Source: [Actinobacillus] rossii
Lineage (GTDB): Bacteria > Pseudomonadota > Gammaproteobacteria > Enterobacterales > Pasteurellaceae
NCBI GenBank assembly: GCA_900444965.1
Contig: UFRQ01000003.1
Span: 2,294,001-2,358,000, forward strand
DNA: 64,000 nucleotides
Reading direction: 5' to 3'
Shown: positions 50,831 to 59,086 of the stretch, piece after piece
How positions within the stretch are numbered: position 1 is the first letter of the stretch
Layout: each line of letters begins with the position of its first letter
Translations under genes and position numbers: made by a program
The notes under the pieces: generated by a model
The model's database searches: none
The model's input: only the letters and a program-made list of their open reading frames with translations
What the model was told of the DNA's origin: nothing

Positions 50831-53033
50831 CTTGGTGATCCTCTTCTTCTAATTCATTTTCATTGGGTAAATCAATACCAAAACCATAATCCACATGATC
50901 AGGCAAAGGCGTATTATTTTCAGCTGCCATGGTTTCAAAGGCTTCTGCTATTTCTTTCGATGGTGTATATTCTGTAAATGTAGGCTCCCACCAGTTATCA
51001 ATGACGTGGTAATTCTGTCTCATTTTTTCTGTCAATTCCTTCAATGAATGAGGCATATCATCATCTTTATCCACTGCGGGCAATGGCATACGAATTTTCC
51101 ATAACTTACTGCCTTCCATTAAAGCAAAGGCTTGCCCTTTGGGAAGGTTGGTAATATTCGCAGGCACTAACATCGGCACTGTTGTTTCAGAGATACGTTG
51201 CCCCGTATTTGAACTAAAGGCCTTGTCATCATCTGGATTGCATGAATCTGTTGTTGCGGAAGTTACCGTACTGCGTAAAATCGTCACATCATGGAGTTGT
51301 TTAGTCAGCAATTCTGCCGTAGCAGGCTCCTTGACACGGAACATATACAAAGTATTGAAGTTCCCAACGACTTGCCCTGATTTTGCTTTACTACCAATTC
51401 TCGCCTCAATATCTGAGAGTGTTTGAGTATAAGCGGTTACTTGAACACCAGCGCCACCGCCTTTGTTAATGAGAGGAATAAACTCATCCCCCATCAATTC
51501 ATTAAATTCATCGCAATGTAGATTGATTTTAACTTGTTTTGTTTTTTCACCGAGTTGTTCAGGTAACCCTTCATTAATACCAAATTTATACAAATGCCCA
51601 GCCATAGAAACAAGATCAGCAAACATACTATTTCCTACCGCTGCAGCAACAGTTGCATCAGAAAGAGCATCCAACCCTATATATACGATACCACGTTTAC
51701 GAATAATAGATTCCCAATCAAAAATTGGGCGTTCATCTTGGATATTCGCATAGTCTGGCGATAACAATTCTGCAATTTTCCCTGTGGTCAATTTTTCCAA
51801 TAACGGTAAAAGTGAAGCCACAATTTTATCAAAATAGGTACGATCATAACGTACTGCACTAGCCAATCCTTGCAGAATAGGGTCAAAGACATCATTTTCA
51901 CTAATGTATTTATTGACAATAAAAATTAAAGGGCGATCTTTCATCCCAAATGGTAATATTTTTTCATCAATGCCAGCTGCAATTTCAGAGAGCTTCAACC
52001 AAATTTGCTTATCCTGCTTATTGAAAAAAGTTTCTGCATAATCTAAGAAAAGTGAATCAATATTTTGTACATAACGAGAAATTTGCACATAATCAGGTCG
52101 TTGACCTAGTTCTACTAGGGCTCGGGCAACAATATTCACAAATCGCCATGCAAATTCCTTGAATGCAGCAGAATTTCCAGCTCCACTAAGTTGTCCTGAA
52201 ATACGCCCAGCAACCTCAGAAATACGATTAAAACGCCCTACTGCATTATAACGTGCCGAAATTTCTGGATACCCTAAATGGAAAACATAAAACTCATCTT
52301 CTCGCCTAGCACGTTTAGCTTCTGCATACATGCGTTTAAGCATATCAGCATCACCTTTGGGGTCAAAAAAGACAACCACCTCTCGATCTGCTAATGTTTT
52401 ACCTCTGTGAATGTCCTGTGTTACTAAAATCTCAGCAAAACGTGTTTTTCCCACGCGAGTTGTTCCATATACTGCAGTATGACCTACGCGCGAACTAATA
52501 GCTTGAACAACATCGACTTCATTTAATTCAATACCATGAATTGCAGGAATACCTTCTACGGGCGGAAGAGGTCTAAATGGATTCCAAGGAGAATCTAGTG
52601 ATGTAACCCCTGTTAGCCAGTTTTCATGACGTTTTTCATATTCACGTATTTGCTGAAATAATTTGGATGGTTTCCGATATTTAGAACCATTTGATGAAAA
52701 GCAATCATGTAACCGCTGTGTATGGATAGGCTCCCATTCAAATCCCTTTCCTACAAATAAGAATTTTGAACTAACGGGGATTTGACGGCTTGTCATCGCA
52801 TAATGCGGTAACCGTTTTAAATTTCGGTGATATTTTACTATACGCCAACCTTGTTTGGCTCGATATGCACTTAGAGTGCCAAAACCTGCCGCAATGCCAT
52901 AACCTATGCTAGGGTGAAGTGCTAATGACCAAGGGGCTACTGCACTAACAAGTGCGCAACATGCATGAACTGTAGCAGGAAAGAATTCTACAGGAGGACG
53001 TAATAATGCTTCTAAGGTATGTTTAGTTGCCAT
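50817..53033 (-). CDS. traD: Type IV coupling ATPase TraD, TIGR03743 (SXT/TOL) family
   Basis: A 738-residue coupling protein that brings the relaxase-DNA complex to the secretion channel. Two N-terminal hydrophobic segments (about 20-60), Walker A VYGTTRVGKTRFAE (about 190-203), a Walker B-like VVVFFDPKGD (about 222-231) and a distal FALMEGSKLWKIRMP near 640. The C-terminus is very acidic (EEEDHQDDDE). Length and motifs fit TIGR03743. Confidence 0.93.
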   Translation of the reverse strand: MATKHTLEALLRPPVEFFPATVHACCALVSAVAPWSLALHPSIGYGIAAGFGTLSAYRAKQGWRIVKYHRNLKRLPHYAMTSRQIPVSSKFLFVGKGFEWEPIHTQRLHDCFSSNGSKYRKPSKLFQQIREYEKRHENWLTGVTSLDSPWNPFRPLPPVEGIPAIHGIELNEVDVVQAISSRVGHTAVYGTTRVGKTRFAEILVTQDIHRGKTLADREVVVFFDPKGDADMLKRMYAEAKRARREDEFYVFHLGYPEISARYNAVGRFNRISEVAGRISGQLSGAGNSAAFKEFAWRFVNIVARALVELGQRPDYVQISRYVQNIDSLFLDYAETFFNKQDKQIWLKLSEIAAGIDEKILPFGMKDRPLIFIVNKYISENDVFDPILQGLASAVRYDRTYFDKIVASLLPLLEKLTTGKIAELLSPDYANIQDERPIFDWESIIRKRGIVYIGLDALSDATVAAAVGNSMFADLVSMAGHLYKFGINEGLPEQLGEKTKQVKINLHCDEFNELMGDEFIPLINKGGGAGVQVTAYTQTLSDIEARIGSKAKSGQVVGNFNTLYMFRVKEPATAELLTKQLHDVTILRSTVTSATTDSCNPDDDKAFSSNTGQRISETTVPMLVPANITNLPKGQAFALMEGSKLWKIRMPLPAVDKDDDMPHSLKELTEKMRQNYHVIDNWWEPTFTEYTPSKEIAEAFETMAAENNTPLPDHVDYGFGIDLPNENELEEEDHQDDDE

Positions 53034-53536
53034 TATTGCGATACTCCTGTTTCCGTAATTAGTGCAGGATAATGTGATAAGGGGATACGTTCAGCTAAAT
53101 CATCGCCTGACACAGGCAATAAACGTAATTTGGGTGCTTGAGTACGTAAAGACATAAGTTCTTGTTTATTATTCACGTTGACTACTAAACCTATCGCCTT
53201 GAGTTGGAGCAACTTTTGATAATTTTCTGTAATCCAATGCTGAGATAAGCTATCTGTACCGATAAGAAAAATTGGCTGAATACCAGTTAAATCAAAGGCT
53301 TTATATTTAACTTTCCCAGGCGTTAATTTATGTGACACTATCGGAAGCATATCAAATTCAGAAACGGTTGAAGGAATAGCGTTAGGATAATACGGCGCAT
53401 TTATATCGTGTTCAGGTTGTAAGGATTCATAAAAGCGAACTGCACTTTCTCCACCTAAATCAGCAATGACAATATTCTCCGAATAAGCATTAAAGGATAA
53501 CCCCAAAGTAAGAAAAATGAATGCCACTTTATTCAT
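53033..53536 (-). CDS. ICE periplasmic protein, TIGR03765 family
   Basis: A 167-residue exported protein from the ATG at 53536, chosen because AGGAGG precedes it and a signal peptide starts there (MNKVAFIFLTLGLSFNAYS). The VIADLGGESAVRFYESLQPE and PVSHKLTPGKV-type segments and the C-terminal YPALITETGVSQ match TIGR03765. It precedes traD with a 1-bp overlap. Confidence 0.87.
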   Translation of the reverse strand: MNKVAFIFLTLGLSFNAYSENIVIADLGGESAVRFYESLQPEHDINAPYYPNAIPSTVSEFDMLPIVSHKLTPGKVKYKAFDLTGIQPIFLIGTDSLSQHWITENYQKLLQLKAIGLVVNVNNKQELMSLRTQAPKLRLLPVSGDDLAERIPLSHYPALITETGVSQ

Positions 53537-53547
53537 AATTAAGCCTC

Positions 53548-54342
53548 CTAATTTTTTGGTTCCACCCATACCATGGTTCCTGTTGGTTCAATCCATTTCA
53601 TTTGCGAAGAAACATTAGTCGCCATCGCAGTCTCTGGTAATGATTGCGCTTTTACTTTTGGCTGCTTCATTACTACAGGTTCGACCCATTTCATAGGTTT
53701 AGTTGAAGATGGTAATTTTTGTGCCGTTTGAATGAAATTTGCTTCAAATTTATGTGTGTTATAACGCCCTTTTTGATAAGTTAAAAAATCAGAAACACTC
53801 ATCCAACGTTTCATCCCATTTACGCGCATATTACGAATATCTTCCTTGGTTGATTTTCCTACTAACGCTCGATGTAGCCCATCCAAACCAATATTATGTG
53901 CCATATAGAGATTTTCATCTGTCACACGAATACCTAATTCTTGAAAACGCATTATATGCCAGCGTGCTAGCGCACCAATAGCTAAGGTATTAATACGTTT
54001 ATTTCGTCTAGGATCGGCTAACGTTCCACGATTTCGAGCTGTAACTGGGGTCATACCTAATGCACGACCTTCTTCTTTTCCTGCTAACCAATTCCAAGTA
54101 CCTACAGTAAATTGCCCTACACCTGTGGCTCCAGTTGGAGATAATTTGTTTAACCAACCATCTTCCATTTTGACTAAACCTCGTAACATAGCTTCACTCA
54201 CTTGGTAGCGATTAGCGGCTGTTTGGATATAACTATCCACATCATAACCGAATCCTGTAAAAGGTTTAGCCAACACGGAATATGGTGTTATGGCAATGAA
54301 AAATAGAGAAAGCTTAGTTATTAATACGTGAGAGCCTGCCAT
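53548..54342 (-). CDS. Conjugation-associated lytic transglycosylase (SLT domain)
   Basis: A 264-residue exported protein with an SLT domain (about 35-190). The catalytic Glu lies in the MLRGLVKMEDGWLNKLSPTG region (about 47-66), followed by ATGVGQFTVGTWNWL and, further on, YMAHNIGLDGL. It would open the peptidoglycan for the secretion machine. The C-terminal tail has tandem KWVEP-like repeats (PMKWVEPV, MKWIEPTG, MVWVEPKN), an unusual repeated motif that could bind a partner. It overlaps the upstream gene by 22 bp. Confidence 0.87.
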   Translation of the reverse strand: MAGSHVLITKLSLFFIAITPYSVLAKPFTGFGYDVDSYIQTAANRYQVSEAMLRGLVKMEDGWLNKLSPTGATGVGQFTVGTWNWLAGKEEGRALGMTPVTARNRGTLADPRRNKRINTLAIGALARWHIMRFQELGIRVTDENLYMAHNIGLDGLHRALVGKSTKEDIRNMRVNGMKRWMSVSDFLTYQKGRYNTHKFEANFIQTAQKLPSSTKPMKWVEPVVMKQPKVKAQSLPETAMATNVSSQMKWIEPTGTMVWVEPKN

Positions 54343-55055
54343 TGTCCATCTCCTTTCACTTGATAAGCAGCTGGCATTTTTCCAAAAGAGTATTTAAACC
54401 AATATCCATTGTCATGGTTAAGTGTGATCAATTTACGTTGTACTTTGCTGGCATCAATACGATTTTCTTTTGCCCATTTTCGAATGGATTCGTCAGAAAC
54501 ATTATCGCCAACAATAAATATATCAATAGGTGTCTGACTATTCACATGGTTAAGAATTTTGCCAAGATCTGTTTTACATGAATCACAACTATCCAAGCGA
54601 GTAAAATAGATAACACGTCCTGCTGATTGAGAGATATGAGGCTCTACAGCAAATGCAGTTTCTTCAGGGAACATTTTTTCATATTCCTGGCGATAAATTT
54701 TATCGAACTCAATTTCTTTAAGAACTCTAGCGCGGAAACGCTCTGCCAGCATTCTTGCATATTTAATTTTTTCTGCTTCTGTTTTAGCTTCTATCCCAAG
54801 TGTCGTTAAGGGGTCTAAATTAGGAGACCATACCCCACGCTCACCAGCCATTAATGCGGTATAGCGATTCCATTCTTCTGTTGTTAATCCCCATTCAGCT
54901 GCCTGTTGTGAAGATTTTTGTTGATAGCTTGAACTCACATTTAAACCTTGTTGGTTTAATGATTGCTGATTGACTGATGTTGATACACTTGCAAAAGTAG
55001 TACTTGAGCTATATAACACCCCAACCAATAATAAAAGTGCTTTGGAATGGCGCAT
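54321..55055 (-). CDS. ICE protein with thioredoxin-like domain, TIGR03759 family
   Basis: A 244-residue exported protein. The N-terminal half has the WGLTTEEWNRYTALMAGERG motif (about 56-75) that marks TIGR03759. The C-terminal half has a thioredoxin-like strand and CxxC (YFTRLDSCDSCKTDLGKIL, about 151-169), suggesting disulfide handling for the Cys-rich TraU-like protein. It overlaps pilL and the transglycosylase gene. Confidence 0.87.
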   Translation of the reverse strand: MRHSKALLLLVGVLYSSSTTFASVSTSVNQQSLNQQGLNVSSSYQQKSSQQAAEWGLTTEEWNRYTALMAGERGVWSPNLDPLTTLGIEAKTEAEKIKYARMLAERFRARVLKEIEFDKIYRQEYEKMFPEETAFAVEPHISQSAGRVIYFTRLDSCDSCKTDLGKILNHVNSQTPIDIFIVGDNVSDESIRKWAKENRIDASKVQRKLITLNHDNGYWFKYSFGKMPAAYQVKGDGQWQALTY

Positions 55056-55690
55056 TATTTATCCTCAATTATTTCAGTAGTTGTAGTTGTTGTAACTTCT
55101 TCAAGTGGTTTTTTCTGGAGAACTACAGGCGCATTTCTTGTTTTAAAACATACTGTACGAGTTACGTCATTCAAGGTCATTTCATAAGCAGGTCCAGCTA
55201 TCATTTGAAGTGCTTCATAAAGTTTCATTGGACCAAATTGATAGTGCACTTTAGGTAATGGGCGAGAAAATAAAGTACTCACATTATGATCTACATTTAT
55301 CCCCATTGGGTAACATAAATCAAGCCCAGTATGTTGTAGTGTGCTACGTAAACCTTGCTCAACTGTTTTAGAAAAATTTCGCTTATTTTTAGGCAAAATA
55401 TTGACTGACACAACTTGCTCTAATAAGAACTTTTGTCCATCTTCAGGAGCGATACTTACCAATGTATAACGACCATCACGAATAACTTCGGTATTAAGCG
55501 GACTGTTGTACTGATAAATATCCATCTGTACTACTCGCGCTTCGGGCTCAGGTGGTATCGGTTTTAATTGTGTATTAACAGGATCATTACCAAAATCAGG
55601 GAGCGGTGTTACTTCTGATTCCGTGGTATTTTGAGCAACACAACCGCTTAATACAAAAGCTAAACATGCTGCTATAGATAATTTTTTCAT
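55055..55690 (-). CDS. pilL: PilL-like lipoprotein, TIGR03748 family
   Basis: A 211-residue lipoprotein from the ATG at 55690 (GGAGAG upstream, lipobox LSGC with Cys about 17); a frame start 8 codons earlier would spoil the signal. The body has the FLLEQVVSVNILPKNKRNFS-type and YPMGINVDHNVSTLFSRPLP segments of TIGR03748 (PFGI-1 class PilL). First gene of the long transfer operon; a promoter is expected in 55691-55800. Confidence 0.87.
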   Translation of the reverse strand: MKKLSIAACLAFVLSGCVAQNTTESEVTPLPDFGNDPVNTQLKPIPPEPEARVVQMDIYQYNSPLNTEVIRDGRYTLVSIAPEDGQKFLLEQVVSVNILPKNKRNFSKTVEQGLRSTLQHTGLDLCYPMGINVDHNVSTLFSRPLPKVHYQFGPMKLYEALQMIAGPAYEMTLNDVTRTVCFKTRNAPVVLQKKPLEEVTTTTTTEIIEDK

Positions 55691-55802
55691 ACTAACTCTC
55701 CAATCATTTGCCATAAATGGGATCTCACTATGTAAAACTTAGCCTCGAATTTGAATAGAAAATTCTTTTGTAAATTAAGATAAAATTTAAGCGATAGAAA
55801 AG

Positions 55803-55840
55803 AAAAAAGTACCACAACATTGTTGCCGTGGTACTTTTTA
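55803..55840 (-). terminator. Terminator of the 58245-55851 accessory operon
   Basis: AAAAAGTACCAC and GTGGTACTTTTT (55803-55840) form a strong hairpin with flanking A and T runs, 11 bp after the stop of the last gene. It insulates the accessory operon from the pilL operon. Confidence 0.75.
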
Positions 55841-55850
55841 TAAAACTGAG

Positions 55851-56210
55851 TTAATACTCATAAGCCATCATAATAGTCGTGTAACTACGATCAGCCTCCG
55901 TGATGATAAAAATCTTCTCACCTTCAATTTGGTAACTAGAAACAATTCTATTTCCTAGCAATAATGACAATTCATTAGCATAAATATCATGCTCATCTAA
56001 ATCACCATAGTCTTTGTATTCATGACGATGGACAAGCTCAAGAGCCTTGTTCTTTCCCATAAGTTCAATGACAGCTGGAGTAGCTTGAATACTTCCAAGC
56101 TTTACTCTTTCTGGAATTACGCATTGTTTCGCAATTTCTGCTTTTACTAACAAAGAACGTGTTTCAGCTCCAAGTTTATGAGATGATTTTTTCACAATGT
56201 TACGATTCAT
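55851..56210 (-). CDS. Conserved ICE/plasmid protein with C-terminal ITEADRSxTT motif
   Basis: A 119-residue protein from the ATG at 56210 (GGAGAACACATT upstream). The HRHEYKDYGDLDEHDIYANE and IFIITEADRSYTTIMMAYEY segments belong to a widespread mobile-element protein that databases often label type I restriction endonuclease subunit M, without basis that I can see. No methyltransferase motif is present. Last gene of its operon, with its own structured leader. Confidence 0.75.
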   Translation of the reverse strand: MNRNIVKKSSHKLGAETRSLLVKAEIAKQCVIPERVKLGSIQATPAVIELMGKNKALELVHRHEYKDYGDLDEHDIYANELSLLLGNRIVSSYQIEGEKIFIITEADRSYTTIMMAYEY

Positions 56211-56265
56211 AATGTGTTCTCCAAAAAAGGGAACACACTCCCTAGGGAATATATTCCCCAAGGGT
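56211..56265 (-). promoter_or_regulatory. Structured leader (A/B/C type)
   Basis: Segment A GGGGAATATAT in a hairpin CCCTTGGGG.../...CCCTAGGG; segment B GTGTGTTCCC; segment C GGAGAACACA at the Shine-Dalgarno. B pairs with A (two G-U pairs) or with C (GTGTTC/GAACAC plus CC/GG across a bulge). Confidence 0.65.
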
Positions 56266-56276
56266 AAAATCAAAGT

Positions 56277-56924
56277 TTATGCCCAAAGCAATTTGGCTAA
56301 TTTCACTTTTTTTTCTAGTTCATTGACTGCTTTTTTAGCGTAAGTGAGTGAATAGGCGTGAGAGCGTTTTTCTGGGTTGTCTTTCAATTCTTTATGCGTC
56401 TCTTTGGCTTGCGCCAATTTGGCCGTAAAGTATTCAAGACTTTCTGGCATTGATAAATCAATTTTCTCAGCCATGGATTCCCAATAAGCAATTTTGCCGT
56501 CATAACTTTCGGCTTTTTTCATCTCTTCAACGGCCTTATCCATTCTACGAGCATTGCGATCAATTAAAGCTCTGTGTCGTTTCTCACTATGATGTCCAAT
56601 TTTAATTGGCTCACCTAAACGAAGAAATTCACATCCCTCATTAGCTGCTTCACAATATTTCTCGCTACGCGCCATTGCACTATCCGCATATCCTTGATAG
56701 CGTTCTGCTTTCATCGCTGCACGAGATTGGCTATTTAAGCCATCACAGCGAACAAAGGAATAAAAGTAAAACCCATCTTGTTGTTTGACAAGATTATGTA
56801 TTTCAACCTCTGTTTCATTGCCGTATTTGCTGGTAAGTATAATGCATTCACCTTTAGTGTGAGCATCAGGACATTTAGCAACAAAAACATTAGGTGCAAA
56901 TTTAGTATAAGTGTTAGTTGTCAT
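56277..56924 (-). CDS. DUF3560-like ICE protein
   Basis: A 215-residue basic, helical protein. The GHHSEKRHRALIDRNARRMD segment (about 112-131) is the DUF3560 core, and the C-terminal YAKKAVNELEKKVKLAKLLW helix is usual. The N-terminus (FVAKCPDAHTKGECIILTSK) could be a small binding domain. Function unknown. Such genes lie in accessory operons of conjugative elements. Confidence 0.75.
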   Translation of the reverse strand: MTTNTYTKFAPNVFVAKCPDAHTKGECIILTSKYGNETEVEIHNLVKQQDGFYFYSFVRCDGLNSQSRAAMKAERYQGYADSAMARSEKYCEAANEGCEFLRLGEPIKIGHHSEKRHRALIDRNARRMDKAVEEMKKAESYDGKIAYWESMAEKIDLSMPESLEYFTAKLAQAKETHKELKDNPEKRSHAYSLTYAKKAVNELEKKVKLAKLLWA

Positions 56925-56989
56925 CGTATATTCCTCAAAAAATGAAGGAAAATACGATTCCCAAAGGGAATGTATTTCCCTTCAGGGGG
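56925..56989 (-). promoter_or_regulatory. Structured leader (A/B/C type)
   Basis: Segment A GGGAAATACA in a CCCTGAAGGG...CCCTTTGGG hairpin; segment B CGTATTTTCC; segment C GAGGAATATACG. The B/C pair CGTAT/ATACG differs from GTGTT/AACAC in the other leaders by paired changes. Confidence 0.65.
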
Positions 56990-57003
56990 TGTTAGTGTAA
57001 AAT

Positions 57004-57333
57004 TTAGTGAATTCGATTTTGTTTGACACAGTTCCAATAATCATCAACGGTACAAATGTCCCAATCATTGATCACAAGATGAGTATCAATCGAATTGATC
57101 CAAAAGAAGATGTTTAAATCATCCATTTCTAAGCCTGTTTCATCACAGAAATGTGAAATTATTCGCTCAAGTACTAAATGTTGGTAGAAGTTACCTAGAA
57201 CAGGAAGCTTTTTACTTTCTCGAGCAAATTCCCATACTTCATCATCATTAACCCAATCACTATAATGTAAAAGGATATCTTCCCAAGCAGCACATTTGGG
57301 CGAGCAATTAAGTGGTATATTGAAAAATGACAT
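57004..57333 (-). CDS. Conserved ICE protein of unknown function
   Basis: A 109-residue acidic, Trp-rich protein (CSPKCAAWEDILLHYSDWVN near the start, DLNIFFWINSIDTHLVINDW near 75). No recognised domain. Preceded by a structured leader with GGAGAAACACT as the Shine-Dalgarno. Confidence 0.6.
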   Translation of the reverse strand: MSFFNIPLNCSPKCAAWEDILLHYSDWVNDDEVWEFARESKKLPVLGNFYQHLVLERIISHFCDETGLEMDDLNIFFWINSIDTHLVINDWDICTVDDYWNCVKQNRIH

Positions 57334-57396
57334 AGTGTTTCTCCTAAATCAGTGCAGGGAAACACACCCGCTCGGGTAATGTTCCCCTGTGGGTGA
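57334..57396 (-). promoter_or_regulatory. Structured leader (A/B/C type)
   Basis: Hairpin CACCC...GGGTG with segment A GGGGAACA; segment B GTGTTTCCC; segment C GGAGAAACAC (GTGTTTC/GAAACAC stem over the Shine-Dalgarno). Confidence 0.65.
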
Positions 57397-57432
57397 ATAT
57401 GTAATCGGATTTATAAAAGTAAAGAAAGTTGT

Positions 57433-57759
57433 CTAATCGTCATCATCGTAATCATCGTCATATAAAGCACTATAAGCCTCACTGACTGCTTCAGCCGATT
57501 TTAATCTGGCATTAGCAATAGATGAGACAGAAAGATCAAACCCTTGCTTTAATGCTGCCGAGATAAAACATTGTCTTTCTTCATTGTTTAGACGATAAGC
57601 ATAATCACTTAATCGTAATAAAACGTTATAAAACCATTGTTCTAAAACCATTGATTGATACACACTATCAGCAATGCGTTTCACTAGAACATCCGCACGA
57701 ATACAGTCATATATCTCTACGATCGGAAAAGGTTTAGAATAAAAGTTGGTAATAAACAT
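57433..57759 (-). CDS. Conserved ICE protein of unknown function
   Basis: A 108-residue protein with a helical middle ([20 protein letters not shown]) and a repetitive acidic tail (DDDYDDDD). No recognised domain. Its leader differs from the others: only a hairpin AAGCCCAAC...GTTGGGCTT (57781-57802) and an AGGAG are seen. Confidence 0.6.
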   Translation of the reverse strand: MFITNFYSKPFPIVEIYDCIRADVLVKRIADSVYQSMVLEQWFYNVLLRLSDYAYRLNNEERQCFISAALKQGFDLSVSSIANARLKSAEAVSEAYSALYDDDYDDDD

Positions 57760-57780
57760 GGTAAACTCCTAGTTGAATAA

Positions 57781-57802
57781 AGCCCAACAGTCGTTGGGCT
57801 TG
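57781..57802 (-). terminator. Hairpin between DUF3577 and 57433 genes
   Basis: AAGCCCAAC-GACT-GTTGGGCTT on the minus strand, followed by TATT. It may act as an attenuator between the two genes; the A/B/C architecture is absent here. Confidence 0.5.
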
Positions 57803-57807
57803 ATAGG

Positions 57808-58245
57808 TTAAGCATTTGATTCATCTGTATCTCGTTTAGGCTCTTGGTATTTCAATTCGCCATCAATTTTAAGCATCTTAATGCGAATCAAGCGACCTTT
57901 TAATGTCGTACCAGTATCGCCTTTTTTATGGTATTTACTATCACTTGTGTAAGTGAACGTATTGACCCAGAGATCTGCCATTACGAACGAAATAAGCACT
58001 TTCTTTTTCGCCTCTACAGCTTCTTGGCAACGTCTGATAAGTTTTTCAGTTTCAGCGCCAACGACATTCATATCGAAATAACGATATTCAGATTCGTCAG
58101 ATGAGCCAACTAATGCAGCGATACGGCAAGCTACAAATTCGTTTCCTTTTTTTGGTTTTACGATACGAATATCGTTAATATAACCAATACCAGAAGTGTG
58201 TAAGTCAAAGTAGCTAGCTTTTTGAGTAGAAGTTTGAGTAGTCAT
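57808..58245 (-). CDS. DUF3577 (STY4534-family) ICE protein
   Basis: A 145-residue protein from the ATG at 58245 (GGAGAAACAAACT upstream). The pattern YFDLHTSGIGYINDIRIVKP (about 14-33), FVACRIAALVGSSDESEYRY and the C-terminal TLKGRLIRIKML matches DUF3577, an OB-fold-like protein tied to ICE replication. First gene of the second accessory operon, behind the 145-bp repeat. Confidence 0.85.
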   Translation of the reverse strand: MTTQTSTQKASYFDLHTSGIGYINDIRIVKPKKGNEFVACRIAALVGSSDESEYRYFDMNVVGAETEKLIRRCQEAVEAKKKVLISFVMADLWVNTFTYTSDSKYHKKGDTGTTLKGRLIRIKMLKIDGELKYQEPKRDTDESNA

Positions 58246-58318
58246 AGTTTGTTTCTCCAAATGTAAAAAAAGCGGAGAAACATCCTTGCCCAACACGGGA
58301 AAAATGTTCCCCGCTAGG
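58246..58318 (-). promoter_or_regulatory. Structured leader (A/B/C type) of the DUF3577 gene
   Basis: Hairpin around segment A GGGGAACAT; segment B ATGTTTCTCC; segment C GGAGAAAC at the Shine-Dalgarno (8-bp perfect GTTTCTCC/GGAGAAAC stem). Confidence 0.65.
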
Positions 58319-58334
58319 GTAAATTGATATGTAG

Positions 58335-58479
58335 TTTAGGTGGCATTCCTGTGAAATCACAGAGTTTCCTTTCAGAATACTGGAAGACATTTTGGCATTG
58401 AACTCATTTACCTCAATGGGTAACCGTCGCTTCTCAAGAGTTCTTGCGACTTTTAAGTGCTGTTACCAGCCTCTTAATG
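58335..58479 (-). repeat. 145-bp structured operon-head repeat, copy 2
   Basis: Near-duplicate of 32417-32560, lying at the head of the 58245-55851 operon in the same orientation. Hairpins GTCGC/GCGAC and the nested GTATTC...CTGTG-ATTT-CACAG...GAATGC are present. Confidence 0.65.
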
Positions 58480-58549
58480 AACTCAATCTATCGAATTTGT
58501 TTTGATAAAGAAATCTCTAATTAAATTTTCATTTCCGAGATTTATAAAA

Positions 58550-58588
58550 GGAAAAACCCCTTAACAAGAATACTCTTGATAAGGGGCT
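58550..58588 (-). terminator. Strong minus-strand terminator downstream of repeat copy 3
   Basis: CCCCTTA-CAAGA...TCTTG-TAAGGGG (58556-58585) with a GTTTTT tail in the minus direction. It would end a transcript coming from the 58889-58950 repeat before copy 2. Confidence 0.7.
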
Positions 58589-58589
58589 A

Positions 58590-58888
58590 TATAAAATGAA
58601 TAAAATTATATAAAGGTAAACCAACATAAATTACGTTAGAAAATAACGTCACCTTCGTTACGTGCTTTTATTTTCTTTGCAAATTACCCGATTACTTAGT
58701 GGTCTTTAATCGGCAAATCTTTGGCATCGCGAGGATACAAAAGGCACCCTTTATTCACCTGTGGGCGCAGGAAAAGAGTAAGTAGCAAGCCATTGCAACG
58801 TCATAATTACACTTATTCTTAAAATATATTTAGGACGTTGCAATGGCGAGGCTGACTAAGTGGAATAGTATAAGAGTTCTATCCAATA
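58590..58888 (-). ncRNA. Candidate structured RNA between repeat copy 3 and terminator
   Basis: About 300 nt with no supported gene. It contains a perfect 13-bp inverted repeat CCATTGCAACGTC/GACGTTGCAATGG (58790-58802 and 58834-58846), CCGATTA/TAATCGG, and ACGTTA/TAACGT stems. It starts at a partial copy of the operon-head repeat and ends at a terminator. Alternatives are an oriT or replication origin next to topB and DUF3577. Confidence 0.4.
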
Positions 58889-58950
58889 TTTAGGTGGCAT
58901 TCCTGTGAAATTACAGAGTTCCCTTTCAGAATGCTGGGAGACATTTTGGC
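58889..58950 (-). repeat. Operon-head repeat, partial copy 3
   Basis: A 62-bp copy of the end of the 145-bp repeat (the GCATTC...GAATGC nested hairpin part), without the upstream half. No gene follows it directly. Confidence 0.65.
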
Positions 58951-59086
58951 TAGTTTTGTGAATTGATAACCGACAACTCACAAACGGCTCTTTATAGCTG
59001 TTAATGATACCACTATTCCTTTTATCCTCAACAAAAAAATGAAAAAACAATTTCAGTTTTACATTTTCTAGCTATTTCTACTGTCT

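Noticed and set aside
56277..56924. Restriction-modification system suggested by usual database names of neighbouring genes
   Set aside because: No methyltransferase, helicase or nuclease motif is visible in 55851-56924; the label for the 55851 protein appears to be inherited.
58856..59050. Minus-strand open frame over repeat copy 3
   Set aside because: It is a translation of the repeat (shared with the stretch before 32338). The same amino-acid pattern recurs only because the DNA is repeated, and it lacks a start signal.
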